From positions 1,116,001-1,180,000 of the forward strand of contig NZ_LT907980.1 of the NCBI RefSeq assembly GCF_900215155.1: a stretch of 64,000 nucleotides of DNA. Reading direction: 5' to 3'. Origin of the DNA: Marinobacter sp. LV10R510-11A. GTDB taxonomy: Bacteria > Pseudomonadota > Gammaproteobacteria > Pseudomonadales > Oleiphilaceae. This document shows, one piece after another, positions 24,114 through 30,816 of this stretch. The notes beneath the pieces are model-generated. The model ran no database searches, was not told the DNA's origin, and was given only the letters and a program-made list of their open reading frames with translations. The translations under genes were made by a program, and so were the position numbers. How positions within the stretch are numbered: position 1 is the stretch's first letter; each line of letters begins with the position of its first letter.

Positions 24114-24197
24114 GCCGAACGCTGCCAGCATGCGCGGCTACGGAATGAAGGCGAAGCCGCAATGCAGTAGCCGTCGCCGTGCCTGGCCTTGTTAAAA
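24114..24197 (-). repeat. attC site
   Basis: GCCGAAC...GTTAAAA, 84 bp, of the GCGCGGCTACGGAATGAAGG, CGAAGCCGCAATG type. The outer core GTTCGGC differs from the consensus at one base. Confidence 0.85.
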
Positions 24198-24201
24198 TTC
24201 G

Positions 24202-24795
24202 CTACTCAACAAAGCCAGCAGTGGACATTTCATTGATTATTTTGTTTGCCAAACTCTCTGCGAAAACCGTGTTAGTTATGTTAGCCAAGCCCGATGCAGA
24301 GGTACTGGCTTCCATGATGAAAGCCTTGTGCTTCGTTTCCATATCAAACATGGTTATCGAATAGCCTTGCTGCCGACTGAAGGAATACATTGCCATGGAG
24401 TTCGCGCTACCCGAAATGGTATTGCCGTAAACTGTAGCAGATCCAAATGTTTGAGACCCCATATACTGGCTGTTAGTCGCACCTGATCCGATACCAACGA
24501 TTAGCCAACCATCGATACCATTCTGATCAATGATTTCGAAAATTCGAGGCTCTGAGTATTCTCTGGTAGGGGGGAACAGGTCATCCTTCGTTATGCACTC
24601 TACTGACCTTTCCCTTAGACCACTGCACAGCTCAGTGATCATTAAGTCTTTGAACTCAAAATTCGCATTCGGTGCATCAACTAATATTTTCGAGTAAGTT
24701 CGATCCCTATGCTCGGGATCGACGTGCGTTTGCATTTTTGTTGTCGCGCAACCGGTAATTAAGAGCATGAGAAGTGCTACAGATAGACTCTTCAT
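24202..24795 (-). CDS. Hypothetical outer-membrane-type lipoprotein
   Basis: 197 residues from the ATG at 24795 behind GGAGGT. The N-terminus MKSLSVALLMLLITGCATT is a clear lipoprotein signal with lipobox LITGC. The mature part has an alpha/beta pattern with KILVDAPNANFEFKDLMITE and a glycine/serine-rich stretch ATNSQYMGSQTFGSATVYGN. It ends in helix SLANKIINEMSTAGFVE. The residue after the Cys is Ala, so sorting to the outer membrane is expected. I do not recognise a specific family. It is a complete cassette. Confidence 0.8.
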   Translation of the reverse strand: MKSLSVALLMLLITGCATTKMQTHVDPEHRDRTYSKILVDAPNANFEFKDLMITELCSGLRERSVECITKDDLFPPTREYSEPRIFEIIDQNGIDGWLIVGIGSGATNSQYMGSQTFGSATVYGNTISGSANSMAMYSFSRQQGYSITMFDMETKHKAFIMEASTSASGLANITNTVFAESLANKIINEMSTAGFVE

Positions 24796-24812
24796 CGATA
24801 CCTCCGAAGGGA

Positions 24813-24896
24813 TTTTAACGCCAACAGCACGCGCGGCTGCGAAATGGAGGCGAAGCCGCAATGTAGTAGCCGTCGCCGTGACTGTATTGGTTAGGC
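24813..24896 (-). repeat. attC site (duplicate of 28628-28711)
   Basis: TTTTAAC...GTTAGGC. From TAACGCCAACAGCACGCGCG onward it is identical to the site at 28628, and the following gene is identical too. Confidence 0.93.
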
Positions 24897-24898
24897 CG

Positions 24899-25294
24899 TC
24901 ACCCTAGCACAGAGCCTTCGCGCTCAATGAAATCGAGCCATTTCTTGAAGTCCTTTTCCGACATTTGCACCAAACGTTCAATGTCCTTACTCGATTTAAC
25001 CACACCAAGCATATTGAAAAGTGCAGCAAATGCGGTGACTTGATAGTGGAAAGACGCCAGTGCTGGGCTCTTCAACAAGTCCAGTTTTGCTGAGATTGGT
25101 GCGTGTTCCTGATATCCATCTGGAAGCGGCAAGTTATTGGGAACACAACCCTCGATTCCTTTAAGCAAGTCATGGCAGTTTTCCAGAGCATACCGGAGCT
25201 TTTCGCCAACATAGCTGAGAGGCGGCCCATTTCTTGACTCGTTTTTTTCGTAGGCCGGCCCATTTGTATTTCTCATGAAGTCATCAATATCCAT
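24899..25294 (-). CDS. Hypothetical cassette protein, duplicated copy A
   Basis: 131 residues from the ATG at 25294, which follows AGAGGTT. A TTG two codons upstream is also possible. The protein is largely helical: MDIDDFMRNTNGPAYEKNES, LSYVGEKLRYALENCHDLLK, SFHYQVTAFAALFNMLGVV and KDFKKWLDFIEREGSVLG. The second copy at 28714 is identical in protein and, as far as I can align by eye, in DNA from attC to the next core. I recognise no family. Two identical copies point to recent duplication by cassette recombination. Confidence 0.8.
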   Translation of the reverse strand: MDIDDFMRNTNGPAYEKNESRNGPPLSYVGEKLRYALENCHDLLKGIEGCVPNNLPLPDGYQEHAPISAKLDLLKSPALASFHYQVTAFAALFNMLGVVKSSKDIERLVQMSEKDFKKWLDFIEREGSVLG

Positions 25295-25317
25295 GTTCAA
25301 CCTCTTCTGATTTACTG

Positions 25318-25404
25318 GCCTAACGCGAAGCTAAGCGGTGCCCTGACAAGGGCATCCGGTGGACGGCCACTAGGCCGGGAACGTACTTGAGCGATTGGTT
25401 AAGT
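25318..25404 (-). repeat. attC site
   Basis: GCCTAAC...GTTAAGT, 87 bp; a textbook pair of core sites (GTTAGGC and ACTTAAC on the gene strand) around GCGGTGCCCTGACAAGGGCA and GGACGGCCACTAGGCCGGG. Confidence 0.93.
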
Positions 25405-25896
25405 GGCTGGACATTCACCATCCCAAGTCTCGGCTGGCGCAGTGGCGAGGTCACTGGGAGCCGGGAATGCTTTTTTGAATATGAAAGCCTCCACGGTTGG
25501 GCCACGCTTTTGCAGAATGTTCAGCTTGTGGGCTGCCTCTTCAATTGACGGAATGTGACCGGCAGGCACCCACCAAAGAACCATGTAAGCCTCACCCATT
25601 TTGTGAAACCACTCTTTCTTGCGGCGCATGACCTCAACGTGGGCAGACCGATAAACGTAATTATGCAAAGCCTCGACCGAATCCCAGAGGGAAAGATTCA
25701 CGATCTTATCTGAACCGAAATAATCGATACTGGTAGCATCACCGTCTTCGGTTTGAAGCCGCCAGACAAAACCCGGAGATTCCTCTGCCAACGCATTGAT
25801 CCTATCAAGATTTGCGACAAAATCCGAAAGCTGCGGCGAATCAATCGGAGCCATCAGCGTGGCAATGTTGAGTTGGGCGATATGATACTTACTCAC
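25399..25896 (-). CDS. DUF3291-family protein
   Basis: 165 residues from a GTG at 25896 that follows GGGAGGAAG, with VSKYHIAQLNIATLMAPIDS at the N-terminus. The family signature follows: FVANLDRINALAEESPGFVW, SLWDSVEALHNYVYRSAHVE, RRKKEWFHKMGEAYMVLWWV and PSIEEAAHKLNIL. DUF3291 proteins have a ferredoxin-like dimeric fold close to ABM monooxygenases; no reaction is established. Its 3' end runs into the attC on its left. It is a complete cassette. Confidence 0.88.
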   Translation of the reverse strand: MSKYHIAQLNIATLMAPIDSPQLSDFVANLDRINALAEESPGFVWRLQTEDGDATSIDYFGSDKIVNLSLWDSVEALHNYVYRSAHVEVMRRKKEWFHKMGEAYMVLWWVPAGHIPSIEEAAHKLNILQKRGPTVEAFIFKKAFPAPSDLATAPAETWDGECPAT

Positions 25897-25914
25897 AGCT
25901 TCCTCCCTAAAAAC

Positions 25915-25998
25915 ACTTAACGCCAACAGCACGCGCGGTTACGGAATGAAGGCGAAGCCGCAATGTAGTAGGCGTCGCCGTGCCTGTGATTGTTAGGT
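25915..25998 (-). repeat. attC site
   Basis: ACTTAAC...GTTAGGT, 84 bp, of the GCGCGGTTACGGAATGAAGG, CGAAGCCGCAATG type. It contains the stop of the next gene. Confidence 0.92.
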
Positions 25999-26376
25999 GA
26001 TCGGGGGCGGCTCGGCACCATTTGTGAAGTACGCCCGTATAATATAGTCGTTCGTGTCTTCCTCAATGGCCGTCGCAAACTCTACTTTTTTCTTGACCGT
26101 AGGAAAAAGCTTGTCCTTTTGCTGCATGATTCGCCTGAATTCCCACTCTAAACCTTCGAGTGCCTCGATGCTTGGCGCCCAGCCTCGTTGAGACTCAATA
26201 AATTTTTTGAGCCTTCCATTTCGTTTTTTTCCAGATGAAAGCGACATATTCCATGCAGTCTTCACCAAATCCAAGTGTGCCTGCATTTCCTCAAGATTAT
26301 CCACGCTCTTTAACAGGTCACCGCTAACTGCTATGAGCATTTCTGATACCTTTTTCATACTTTGAATCTTACTCAA
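25993..26376 (-). CDS. Hypothetical helical cassette protein
   Basis: 127 residues, rich in Lys and Glu, mostly helical: MSKIQSMKKVSEMLIAVSGD, LEEMQAHLDLVKTAWNMSLS, KKRNGRLKKFIESQRGW and FRRIMQQKDKLFPTVKKKVE. It ends IIRAYFTNGAEPPPIT. No membrane segment or known motif. The stop lies in the attC inverse core. An attC also lies to its right, so it is a complete cassette. I do not recognise the family. Confidence 0.7.
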   Translation of the reverse strand: MSKIQSMKKVSEMLIAVSGDLLKSVDNLEEMQAHLDLVKTAWNMSLSSGKKRNGRLKKFIESQRGWAPSIEALEGLEWEFRRIMQQKDKLFPTVKKKVEFATAIEEDTNDYIIRAYFTNGAEPPPIT

Positions 26377-26397
26377 ACTCAGATTGTGGTGTGTAGT

Positions 26398-26501
26398 GCC
26401 TAACGCCGCAATAAGCGGTCAGATAAATGTTGGCTATAATTGTTGTGAGGAACGAACAGCAGCCAACGTTTAGCTGTCCGTCTTGATTGCCTTTGTTATA
26501 T
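26398..26501 (-). repeat. attC site (atypical body)
   Basis: GCCTAAC...GTTATAT, 104 bp. The loop side holds GTTGGCTATAATTG...AGCAGCCAAC, unlike the other sites here, suggesting a different source for this cassette. Confidence 0.85.
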
Positions 26502-26505
26502 GCAT

Positions 26506-27063
26506 TTACACTGCTCTACCATTGAAAATATTAAATACATACTCTCCTCTTGCATCCTCATCAAATTGTGATGCTAAAACAGAAGCAATTACCATACGAA
26601 CAGTAAGATAATTTATGTAGTTGTTATCAGCAGTATCAATTCTATTTTTTATGGAGTGTAATATTGAATCTATTTTATCTTCTTCGATATTTGATTTTTT
26701 TAAGTGGTTGCGAATTAATCGTTTATCATAAAATGAACTCAATCGCATACATTCCTGTTCGACAATTTGTTCATGAGACAAATCTAACTTAACTGGATTT
26801 AGTAAATCGAGCATGAGAATAACAGCTTTTTTGAACTGAAAATCTTTATTGTTTTGATCTGCCTCATTCTGCACAATCCCACATGCCTGCGCATATGATC
26901 TCATCATAGGAAAATGTACTATCCTCCAAGGTTTACTTTGATAGTAATACCACTTATGTAGCTTATAAAATAATATACAAAGCGACGCTATAAAAAACCA
27001 GCTTGAGTAAATAAAGCCAGCCGTGATAGAGCCAATTAATAAAAGAAAGCTAAGCATTTTCAC
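26506..27063 (-). CDS. Hypothetical membrane-anchored cassette protein
   Basis: 185 residues. The first 35 residues form one or two transmembrane helices (MKMLSFLLLIGSITAGFIYS and FFIASLCILFYKL). The remaining soluble part is helical and contains IVEQECMRLSSFYDKRLIRN and VRMVIASVLASQFDEDARGE. The gene is very AT-rich relative to the rest of the window. No known domain is recognised. It is a complete cassette. Confidence 0.7.
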   Translation of the reverse strand: MKMLSFLLLIGSITAGFIYSSWFFIASLCILFYKLHKWYYYQSKPWRIVHFPMMRSYAQACGIVQNEADQNNKDFQFKKAVILMLDLLNPVKLDLSHEQIVEQECMRLSSFYDKRLIRNHLKKSNIEEDKIDSILHSIKNRIDTADNNYINYLTVRMVIASVLASQFDEDARGEYVFNIFNGRAV

Positions 27064-27074
27064 CTCATTTTTGC

Positions 27075-27157
27075 ATATAACGCATAGCTAAGCGGCGGCT
27101 AAAAGCCGTCCGGTGGACGGCCGAAGGCCGGGAACATACTTGAGCGTTTTGTTACAC
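27075..27157 (-). repeat. attC site
   Basis: ATATAAC...GTTACAC, 83 bp, GCTAAGCGGCGGCTAAAAGC type, close to the site at 21448. The TAA of the next gene lies in GTTACAC. Confidence 0.9.
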
Positions 27158-27538
27158 ATTGACAGAGTACTTGAGATCTCGCGCCTCATCTCCGGTCATG
27201 CCACGGAACCCCCAACAGTGGGCTGGTTGCTCCTTAATCGTCACTTCCACGTCCACAGGCGAAATACCAATCTCCGACTCAATTCGGCTGAATAGCTCCT
27301 TTATGAGGGCTTTCTGAGTATCGGGAGTTCGGCCCTGCATCATATTGATTTCAATAACAGTGTAAGCGGGCGTCCGGCCACCTGGATAGAAAAAGTCCTC
27401 GGCGTTTAGCGGTATGAACCGATGAGCGCGCTTGTCCTCCGGCATACCTAAAACCGACCTCATACACCCATGAATAACATCGGAAAGCTTCGCCTTGACT
27501 GGATTCAGGTGTTCCTTAATTCCGTAGATGACTATCAC
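27152..27538 (-). CDS. Tautomerase-family protein
   Basis: 128 residues. MIVIYGIKEHLNPVKAKLSD and VIHGCMRSVLGMPEDKRAHR are followed by the core TVIEINMMQGRTPDTQKALI and VDVEVTIKEQPAHCWGFRGM. This is a known group in the 4-oxalocrotonate tautomerase superfamily with a double beta-alpha-beta fold. Such proteins usually need an N-terminal Pro as base, and here the initiator is followed by Ile, not Pro, so tautomerase activity is doubtful unless an alternative start is used. It is a complete cassette. Confidence 0.82.
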   Translation of the reverse strand: MIVIYGIKEHLNPVKAKLSDVIHGCMRSVLGMPEDKRAHRFIPLNAEDFFYPGGRTPAYTVIEINMMQGRTPDTQKALIKELFSRIESEIGISPVDVEVTIKEQPAHCWGFRGMTGDEARDLKYSVNV

Positions 27539-27553
27539 AATGCCTCCTGCGAT

Positions 27554-27614
27554 GTGTAACGCGAAGCGAAGCGGCGGCCCGTCAGGGACGTCCGCCTTAC
27601 GCGATTTGTTAAAC
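27554..27614 (-). repeat. attC site (short)
   Basis: GTGTAAC...GTTAAAC, 61 bp, GCGAAGCGAAGCGGCGGCCC and GTCAGGGACGTCCGC. Confidence 0.88.
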
Positions 27615-28205
27615 GTGGTTCGTTTCCCGCACTAAGTGTCGGACCTGAATTGGTGCATTTTCTTCCATCGGAGCGATCACATGAATGAGTTCTTGTGAGT
27701 CAGCAAGCGCCACCAAATGCTCTGACAATAGAGCCTCGATCCTGCCCAAATATTCAGGCACTTTTTTGTGAAAGGCCAATGAACTCTTCCTTTTTGAAAA
27801 CGGATTCTGGGAGTGAAGCATTGCTCCACATTTATCATATAACCTTTCGAACTGCTTTCTCGTGAGGTAGCCGCCTTGAACTCTATTCCAGCCCTGTCTG
27901 TTAAAGCCGTCGATTGGGACCGGATAAAACTTAGGATTAATGCTCTCAATCTTGCGTAAGATCCTTGCAGCGTGCCAATCCTTCGCAATATCGCTTCTGA
28001 CAGAACGGTAGGCCTCTTGGTATGACACAAGCGAGGAGAACGCAATTAGCTCAAGCAATTTTCGCAACTGAAGAGCTTCGGATTCGATCGTGGTCTGGAG
28101 ATAGGTGCAATGAGTTTTTCCTGACGTGAAGTCACGCAGTGTCTCTGCCCGATAGCGACACTCCCACATCATCGAAGCATATTTTCTGCGAGCCCTGCTT
28201 TCCAT
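27609..28205 (-). CDS. Hypothetical cassette protein (possible HEPN-like helical)
   Basis: 198 residues, helical. It includes TIESEALQLRKLLELIAFSS and then AYRSVRSDIAKDWHAARILR, and the segment GGYLTRKQFERLYDKCGAML followed by HSQNPFSKRKS. A helical bundle with this 'CG-LH-NPF' segment recalls a group of uncharacterised HEPN-like proteins, but the R-x4-6-H RNase motif is not clearly present, so I keep it as hypothetical. It is a complete cassette between two attC sites. Confidence 0.68.
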   Translation of the reverse strand: MESRARRKYASMMWECRYRAETLRDFTSGKTHCTYLQTTIESEALQLRKLLELIAFSSLVSYQEAYRSVRSDIAKDWHAARILRKIESINPKFYPVPIDGFNRQGWNRVQGGYLTRKQFERLYDKCGAMLHSQNPFSKRKSSLAFHKKVPEYLGRIEALLSEHLVALADSQELIHVIAPMEENAPIQVRHLVRETNHV

Positions 28206-28213
28206 GGTTTACC

Positions 28214-28291
28214 GTTTAACGCTGAGCACAGCGGCGGCACGTCAGTGACGTCCGGCGGCCGTAGGCCGCGTACTGCTGCGATTTGTTAGCT
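28214..28291 (-). repeat. attC site
   Basis: GTTTAAC...GTTAGCT, 78 bp, identical in body to 22578-22655 and again beside an ORF-poor repeat. Confidence 0.92.
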
Positions 28292-28627
28292 GGGTGTAAC
28301 TGACAGCCCAGCCCTCGGCACTCAAAATGATAGCCTATTACGCCGCTGCCCCTTGCGCCAATATCCGCCGATTCACAGTGTCAAAAAACACCGTAACCGA
28401 CGCGGCGAACGAACCTGAACATTAGGCTAGCAGATCAAAACCCAGCGCGCTCTGGGCAGCCCCGTAAACGGAACGCTCCACTTTCTGTCACCACTGTTGA
28501 ACCGCTGAACTGCCAACTAACCACCGATTTCGACGGCCTTGGCGAATACCTGAACTTACCGGTTTTGCTACCAACTCTGGGCCAAGGCCACTGGCACCAA
28601 GCCACCCAAAAGGCACAACATCAATCC
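28292..28627 (-). repeat. ORF-poor repeated cassette, copy 3 of 5
   Basis: Roughly 336 bp. It keeps GGCCTTGGC and GCCAAGGCC and the GCTGGG/CCCAGC pair at the attC side. The CCGCA/TGCGG hairpin is changed to CCGCG/TACGG. No gene is supported: the longest minus-strand frame lacks a start and stops at different points from its sisters. Confidence 0.85.
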
Positions 28628-28711
28628 AGCTAACGCCAACAGCACGCGCGGCTGCGAAATGGAGGCGAAGCCGCAATGTAGTAGCCGTCGCCGTGACTGT
28701 ATTGGTTAGGC
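28628..28711 (-). repeat. attC site (duplicate of 24813-24896)
   Basis: AGCTAAC...GTTAGGC. The body matches the site at 24813 base for base as read. Confidence 0.93.
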
Positions 28712-28713
28712 CG

Positions 28714-29109
28714 TCACCCTAGCACAGAGCCTTCGCGCTCAATGAAATCGAGCCATTTCTTGAAGTCCTTTTCCGACATTTGCACCAAACGTTCAATGTC
28801 CTTACTCGATTTAACCACACCAAGCATATTGAAAAGTGCAGCAAATGCGGTGACTTGATAGTGGAAAGACGCCAGTGCTGGGCTCTTCAACAAGTCCAGT
28901 TTTGCTGAGATTGGTGCGTGTTCCTGATATCCATCTGGAAGCGGCAAGTTATTGGGAACACAACCCTCGATTCCTTTAAGCAAGTCATGGCAGTTTTCCA
29001 GAGCATACCGGAGCTTTTCGCCAACATAGCTGAGAGGCGGCCCATTTCTTGACTCGTTTTTTTCGTAGGCCGGCCCATTTGTATTTCTCATGAAGTCATC
29101 AATATCCAT
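28714..29109 (-). CDS. Hypothetical cassette protein, duplicated copy B
   Basis: Encodes the same 131 residues as the gene at 24899. The identity extends from the shared attC through the gene and its leader to CTGGCCTAACGC, where the two copies enter different attC sites (GAAGC versus TCGCA). The breakpoints fall at the core sites, as expected if an integrase excised or copied and reinserted the cassette. A longer frame reaching 29238 reads through the next attC and is not real. Confidence 0.8.
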   Translation of the reverse strand: MDIDDFMRNTNGPAYEKNESRNGPPLSYVGEKLRYALENCHDLLKGIEGCVPNNLPLPDGYQEHAPISAKLDLLKSPALASFHYQVTAFAALFNMLGVVKSSKDIERLVQMSEKDFKKWLDFIEREGSVLG

Positions 29110-29132
29110 GTTCAACCTCTTCTGATTTACTG

Positions 29133-29216
29133 GCCTAACGCTCGCAGCATGCGCGCCCTTGGAATGGAGCCGAAGGCGCAATGTAAAGGGCGTCGCCGTG
29201 CCTGCGCTGGTTAGCG
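29133..29216 (-). repeat. attC site
   Basis: GCCTAAC...GTTAGCG, 84 bp, GCGCGCCCTTGGAATGGAGCC, GAAGGCGCAATG variant with compensating changes in both arms. Confidence 0.9.
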
Positions 29217-29513
29217 CTCTTGCAGACGCGTCCGCCAATAATCTGGCCGAAGCGAATGGTGCGCGAGAGCGAACACAATGATGCCACCGGCGGTTGGCTG
29301 ATAAACGACCGAGAATGGGAAGTCCTTGAGAAAAACCCGCCGAGTATTCTTGGGCGCGGGCGAACCAGCGAGCGGAAACGCAAGAGCTCTACTTGTTGCC
29401 TCTTCAACTGCTGTCGTAAAACGTGCGCCAAGACCTGGCTCTTCCTCATTGTAATAAACGACTTCAGCCAAGAATTCACGTCGTGCTGCAGCAACGAACC
29501 TGACGCGTCTCAC
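29211..29513 (-). CDS. parE: RelE/ParE-type toxin
   Basis: 100 residues from a GTG at 29513 overlapping the antitoxin stop. VRFVAAARREFLAEVVYYNE then TTAVEEATSRALAFPLAGSP, NTRRVFLKDFPFSVVYQPTA and IVFALAHHSLRPDYWRTRL, which is the ParE/RelE fold and C-terminal beta-strand signature. Family members either poison gyrase (ParE) or cleave mRNA (RelE), and sequence alone does not decide which. It is translationally coupled to the antitoxin and lies in the normal cassette orientation. Confidence 0.9.
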   Translation of the reverse strand: MRRVRFVAAARREFLAEVVYYNEEEPGLGARFTTAVEEATSRALAFPLAGSPAPKNTRRVFLKDFPFSVVYQPTAGGIIVFALAHHSLRPDYWRTRLQER

Positions 29514-29737
29514 CGCGACAAGTAGTACGCTTCTGCAAAAACGTCCTCTGCTGCGTAGGTCGGCATATCGCCACGATCGAATGCGGCTACGCGATCTTCG
29601 ATCTCTTGGGCCCAAGCCAATTCTATATCGGAACGTGACAACTGAAGTGACTCTAGCAACGACTGTGCAAGCCTAGCACGTTCTTCAACCGTCAAATTCC
29701 GGGACTGCCGCTCAATTTCTGTGAATGAAGCCACCAT
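29510..29737 (-). CDS. Addiction-module antitoxin (TIGR02574-like)
   Basis: 75 residues. FTEIERQSRNLTVEERARLA and QSLLESLQLSRSDIELAWAQ, then EIEDRVAAFDRGDMPTYAAE, is the standard layout of small antitoxins with helical N-terminus and toxin-wrapping tail (the 'addiction module protein' group paired with ParE/RelE toxins). It precedes the toxin with a four-base GTGA/TGA overlap. Antitoxin before toxin lets the complex repress its own promoter. A TAAAGT-like region lies upstream of the start within the 59 bases before the next attC. Confidence 0.88.
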   Translation of the reverse strand: MVASFTEIERQSRNLTVEERARLAQSLLESLQLSRSDIELAWAQEIEDRVAAFDRGDMPTYAAEDVFAEAYYLSR

Positions 29738-29795
29738 ACTTTACCTCCGTATTCCCATCTTCATTGTACCGCCGGTTCCGTCCGGTGTCTTGGAG

Positions 29796-29873
29796 CGCTA
29801 ACACTGAGCACAGCGGCGGCACGTCAGTGACGTCCGGCGGCCGTAGGCCGCGTACTGCTGCGATTTGTTAGCT
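29796..29873 (-). repeat. attC site
   Basis: CGCTAAC...GTTAGCT, 78 bp, with the same body as 22578, 28214 and 30209. Confidence 0.92.
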
Positions 29874-30208
29874 GGGTGTAACTGACAGCCCAGCCGTTGG
29901 CACTCAAAATGATAGCCTACTCCGCCGCTGCCTTTGCAACACAATCTGCCGATGCATCGTGTTTAAAAACACCGCAACTGACGCGGCGAACGAATCTGAA
30001 TATCAGATTAGCAGACCAAAACCTTGCTTGCGCCGGACAGCCCCACAAACGGGACGCCCAACTTTCTATCACCACTGTTGAACCGCTGAACTACCAACTG
30101 ACCACCGGTTTCGACGGCCTTGGCGAACACCAAAACCTGACCGTTTTACTACCAACTCTGAACCAGGGCCACCCGCACCGAAACACCAAAAAGGCGCCAC
30201 ATAAATCC
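29874..30208 (-). repeat. ORF-poor repeated cassette, copy 4 of 5
   Basis: About 335 bp. This is the most diverged copy: GGCCTTGGC has become GGCCCTGGT, which leaves one mismatch against GCCAAGGCC. The CCGCG/TGCGG hairpin uses a G-U pair. The attC-side pair GCTGGG/CCCAGC is intact. No supported gene. Confidence 0.82.
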
Positions 30209-30286
30209 AGCTAACGCTGAGCACAGCGGCGGCACGTCAGTGACGTCCGGCGGCCGTAGGCCGCGTACTGCTGCGATTTGTTAGCT
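30209..30286 (-). repeat. attC site
   Basis: AGCTAAC...GTTAGCT, 78 bp. It separates two adjacent ORF-poor repeat cassettes (copies 4 and 5). Confidence 0.92.
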
Positions 30287-30623
30287 GGGTATAACTGACA
30301 GGCCCAGCTCTTGGCACTCAAAATGATAGCCTACTCCGCTGCTGCTCTTGCACCAAAATCCGCCGATGCACAGTGTCAAAAAGCACCGCAGCCGATGCGG
30401 CGAATGAACCTGAACGCCAGATTACCAGGCGCAGGCCCAAGTTTGCGTGGACGGCCCCACACGGCGAACACCAAATTTTATGGCAATGCCGGTGAACGAT
30501 TGAACTACCAAACTGACCACGGATTCCGACGGCCTTGGCAATCACCAAAACTCGCCGGTTTTACTACAAAATCTGAGCCAAGGCCACTGGCACCAAACCA
30601 CCCAAAAGGCACCACAACAATCC
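30287..30623 (-). repeat. ORF-poor repeated cassette, copy 5 of 5 (first cassette of the array)
   Basis: About 337 bp. This copy is the cassette next to the attI-like site. It is closest to copy 1 in the middle (GCAATGCCGGTGAACGATTG). It keeps GGCCTTGGC, GCCAAGGCC, CCGCA/TGCGG and GCTGGG/CCCAGC. No supported gene. Confidence 0.85.
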
Positions 30624-30640
30624 AGCTAACAGTGGTTAGA
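30624..30640 (-). other. Candidate attI recombination site
   Basis: AGCTAACAGTGGTTAGA: a perfect inverted pair CTAAC-AGTG-GTTAG, the arrangement of the two integrase-binding half sites in an attI core. It lies exactly where the array ends. No attC body and no further cassette follow on its right. Bases 30641-30816 to the right hold no gene I can support, only short frames. Confidence 0.55.
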
Positions 30641-30816
30641 TAGAGCGCTTCGATATTGCACAAACGTGACCTCTTCACTATTACACAATTTCGAATAACG
30701 CAAAGTCGGTAAAGCTCCATCAAAAACAACACCCTACCTCACCTTCTTCCCCGGCACCATGTAATCGCGCGGCTTCCACAAAACGCTCTTTCAATAACAC
30801 TGTATAAAAAATGCTC

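Larger units (their letters stand above)
5803..30640 (-). other. Integron gene-cassette array without visible integrase (CALIN-like), interrupted by mobile elements
   Basis: From about 5.8 to 30.64 kb most minus-strand genes are followed at their 3' end by a 50-105 bp imperfect palindrome. On the plus strand each begins (N)CTAAC and ends GTTAR, matching the core-site consensus GTTRRRY and its inverse. Several share near-identical bodies, for example the AAGCGGYGCCCTGA-type, the GGAGGCGAAGCCGCAATG-type and the GGCGGCCGTAGGCCGCG-type. Stop codons often lie inside the inverse core (TTA of GTTA). Cassettes lack spacers and mostly lack promoters of their own. No intI gene is present in the window. 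The left limit is set by the AraC gene and the right limit by the attI-like site at 30624. Confidence 0.9.

Noticed and set aside
28714..29238. Longer version (174 codons) of duplicated cassette copy B
   Set aside because: The extra 43 codons are attC sequence; the start shared with copy A at 29109 has a ribosome-binding site.
5803..30640. The regularly repeated palindromes considered as a CRISPR array
   Set aside because: The repeats are 50-105 bp, vary in body sequence, are separated by genes of different lengths, and carry the GTTRRRY cores of attC sites. No cas genes are present.
30641..30816. Short minus-strand frames between the attI-like site and the RES gene
   Set aside because: All are under 30 codons, lack a start with a ribosome-binding site and match no motif I recognise. 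Not enough to claim an intI remnant.
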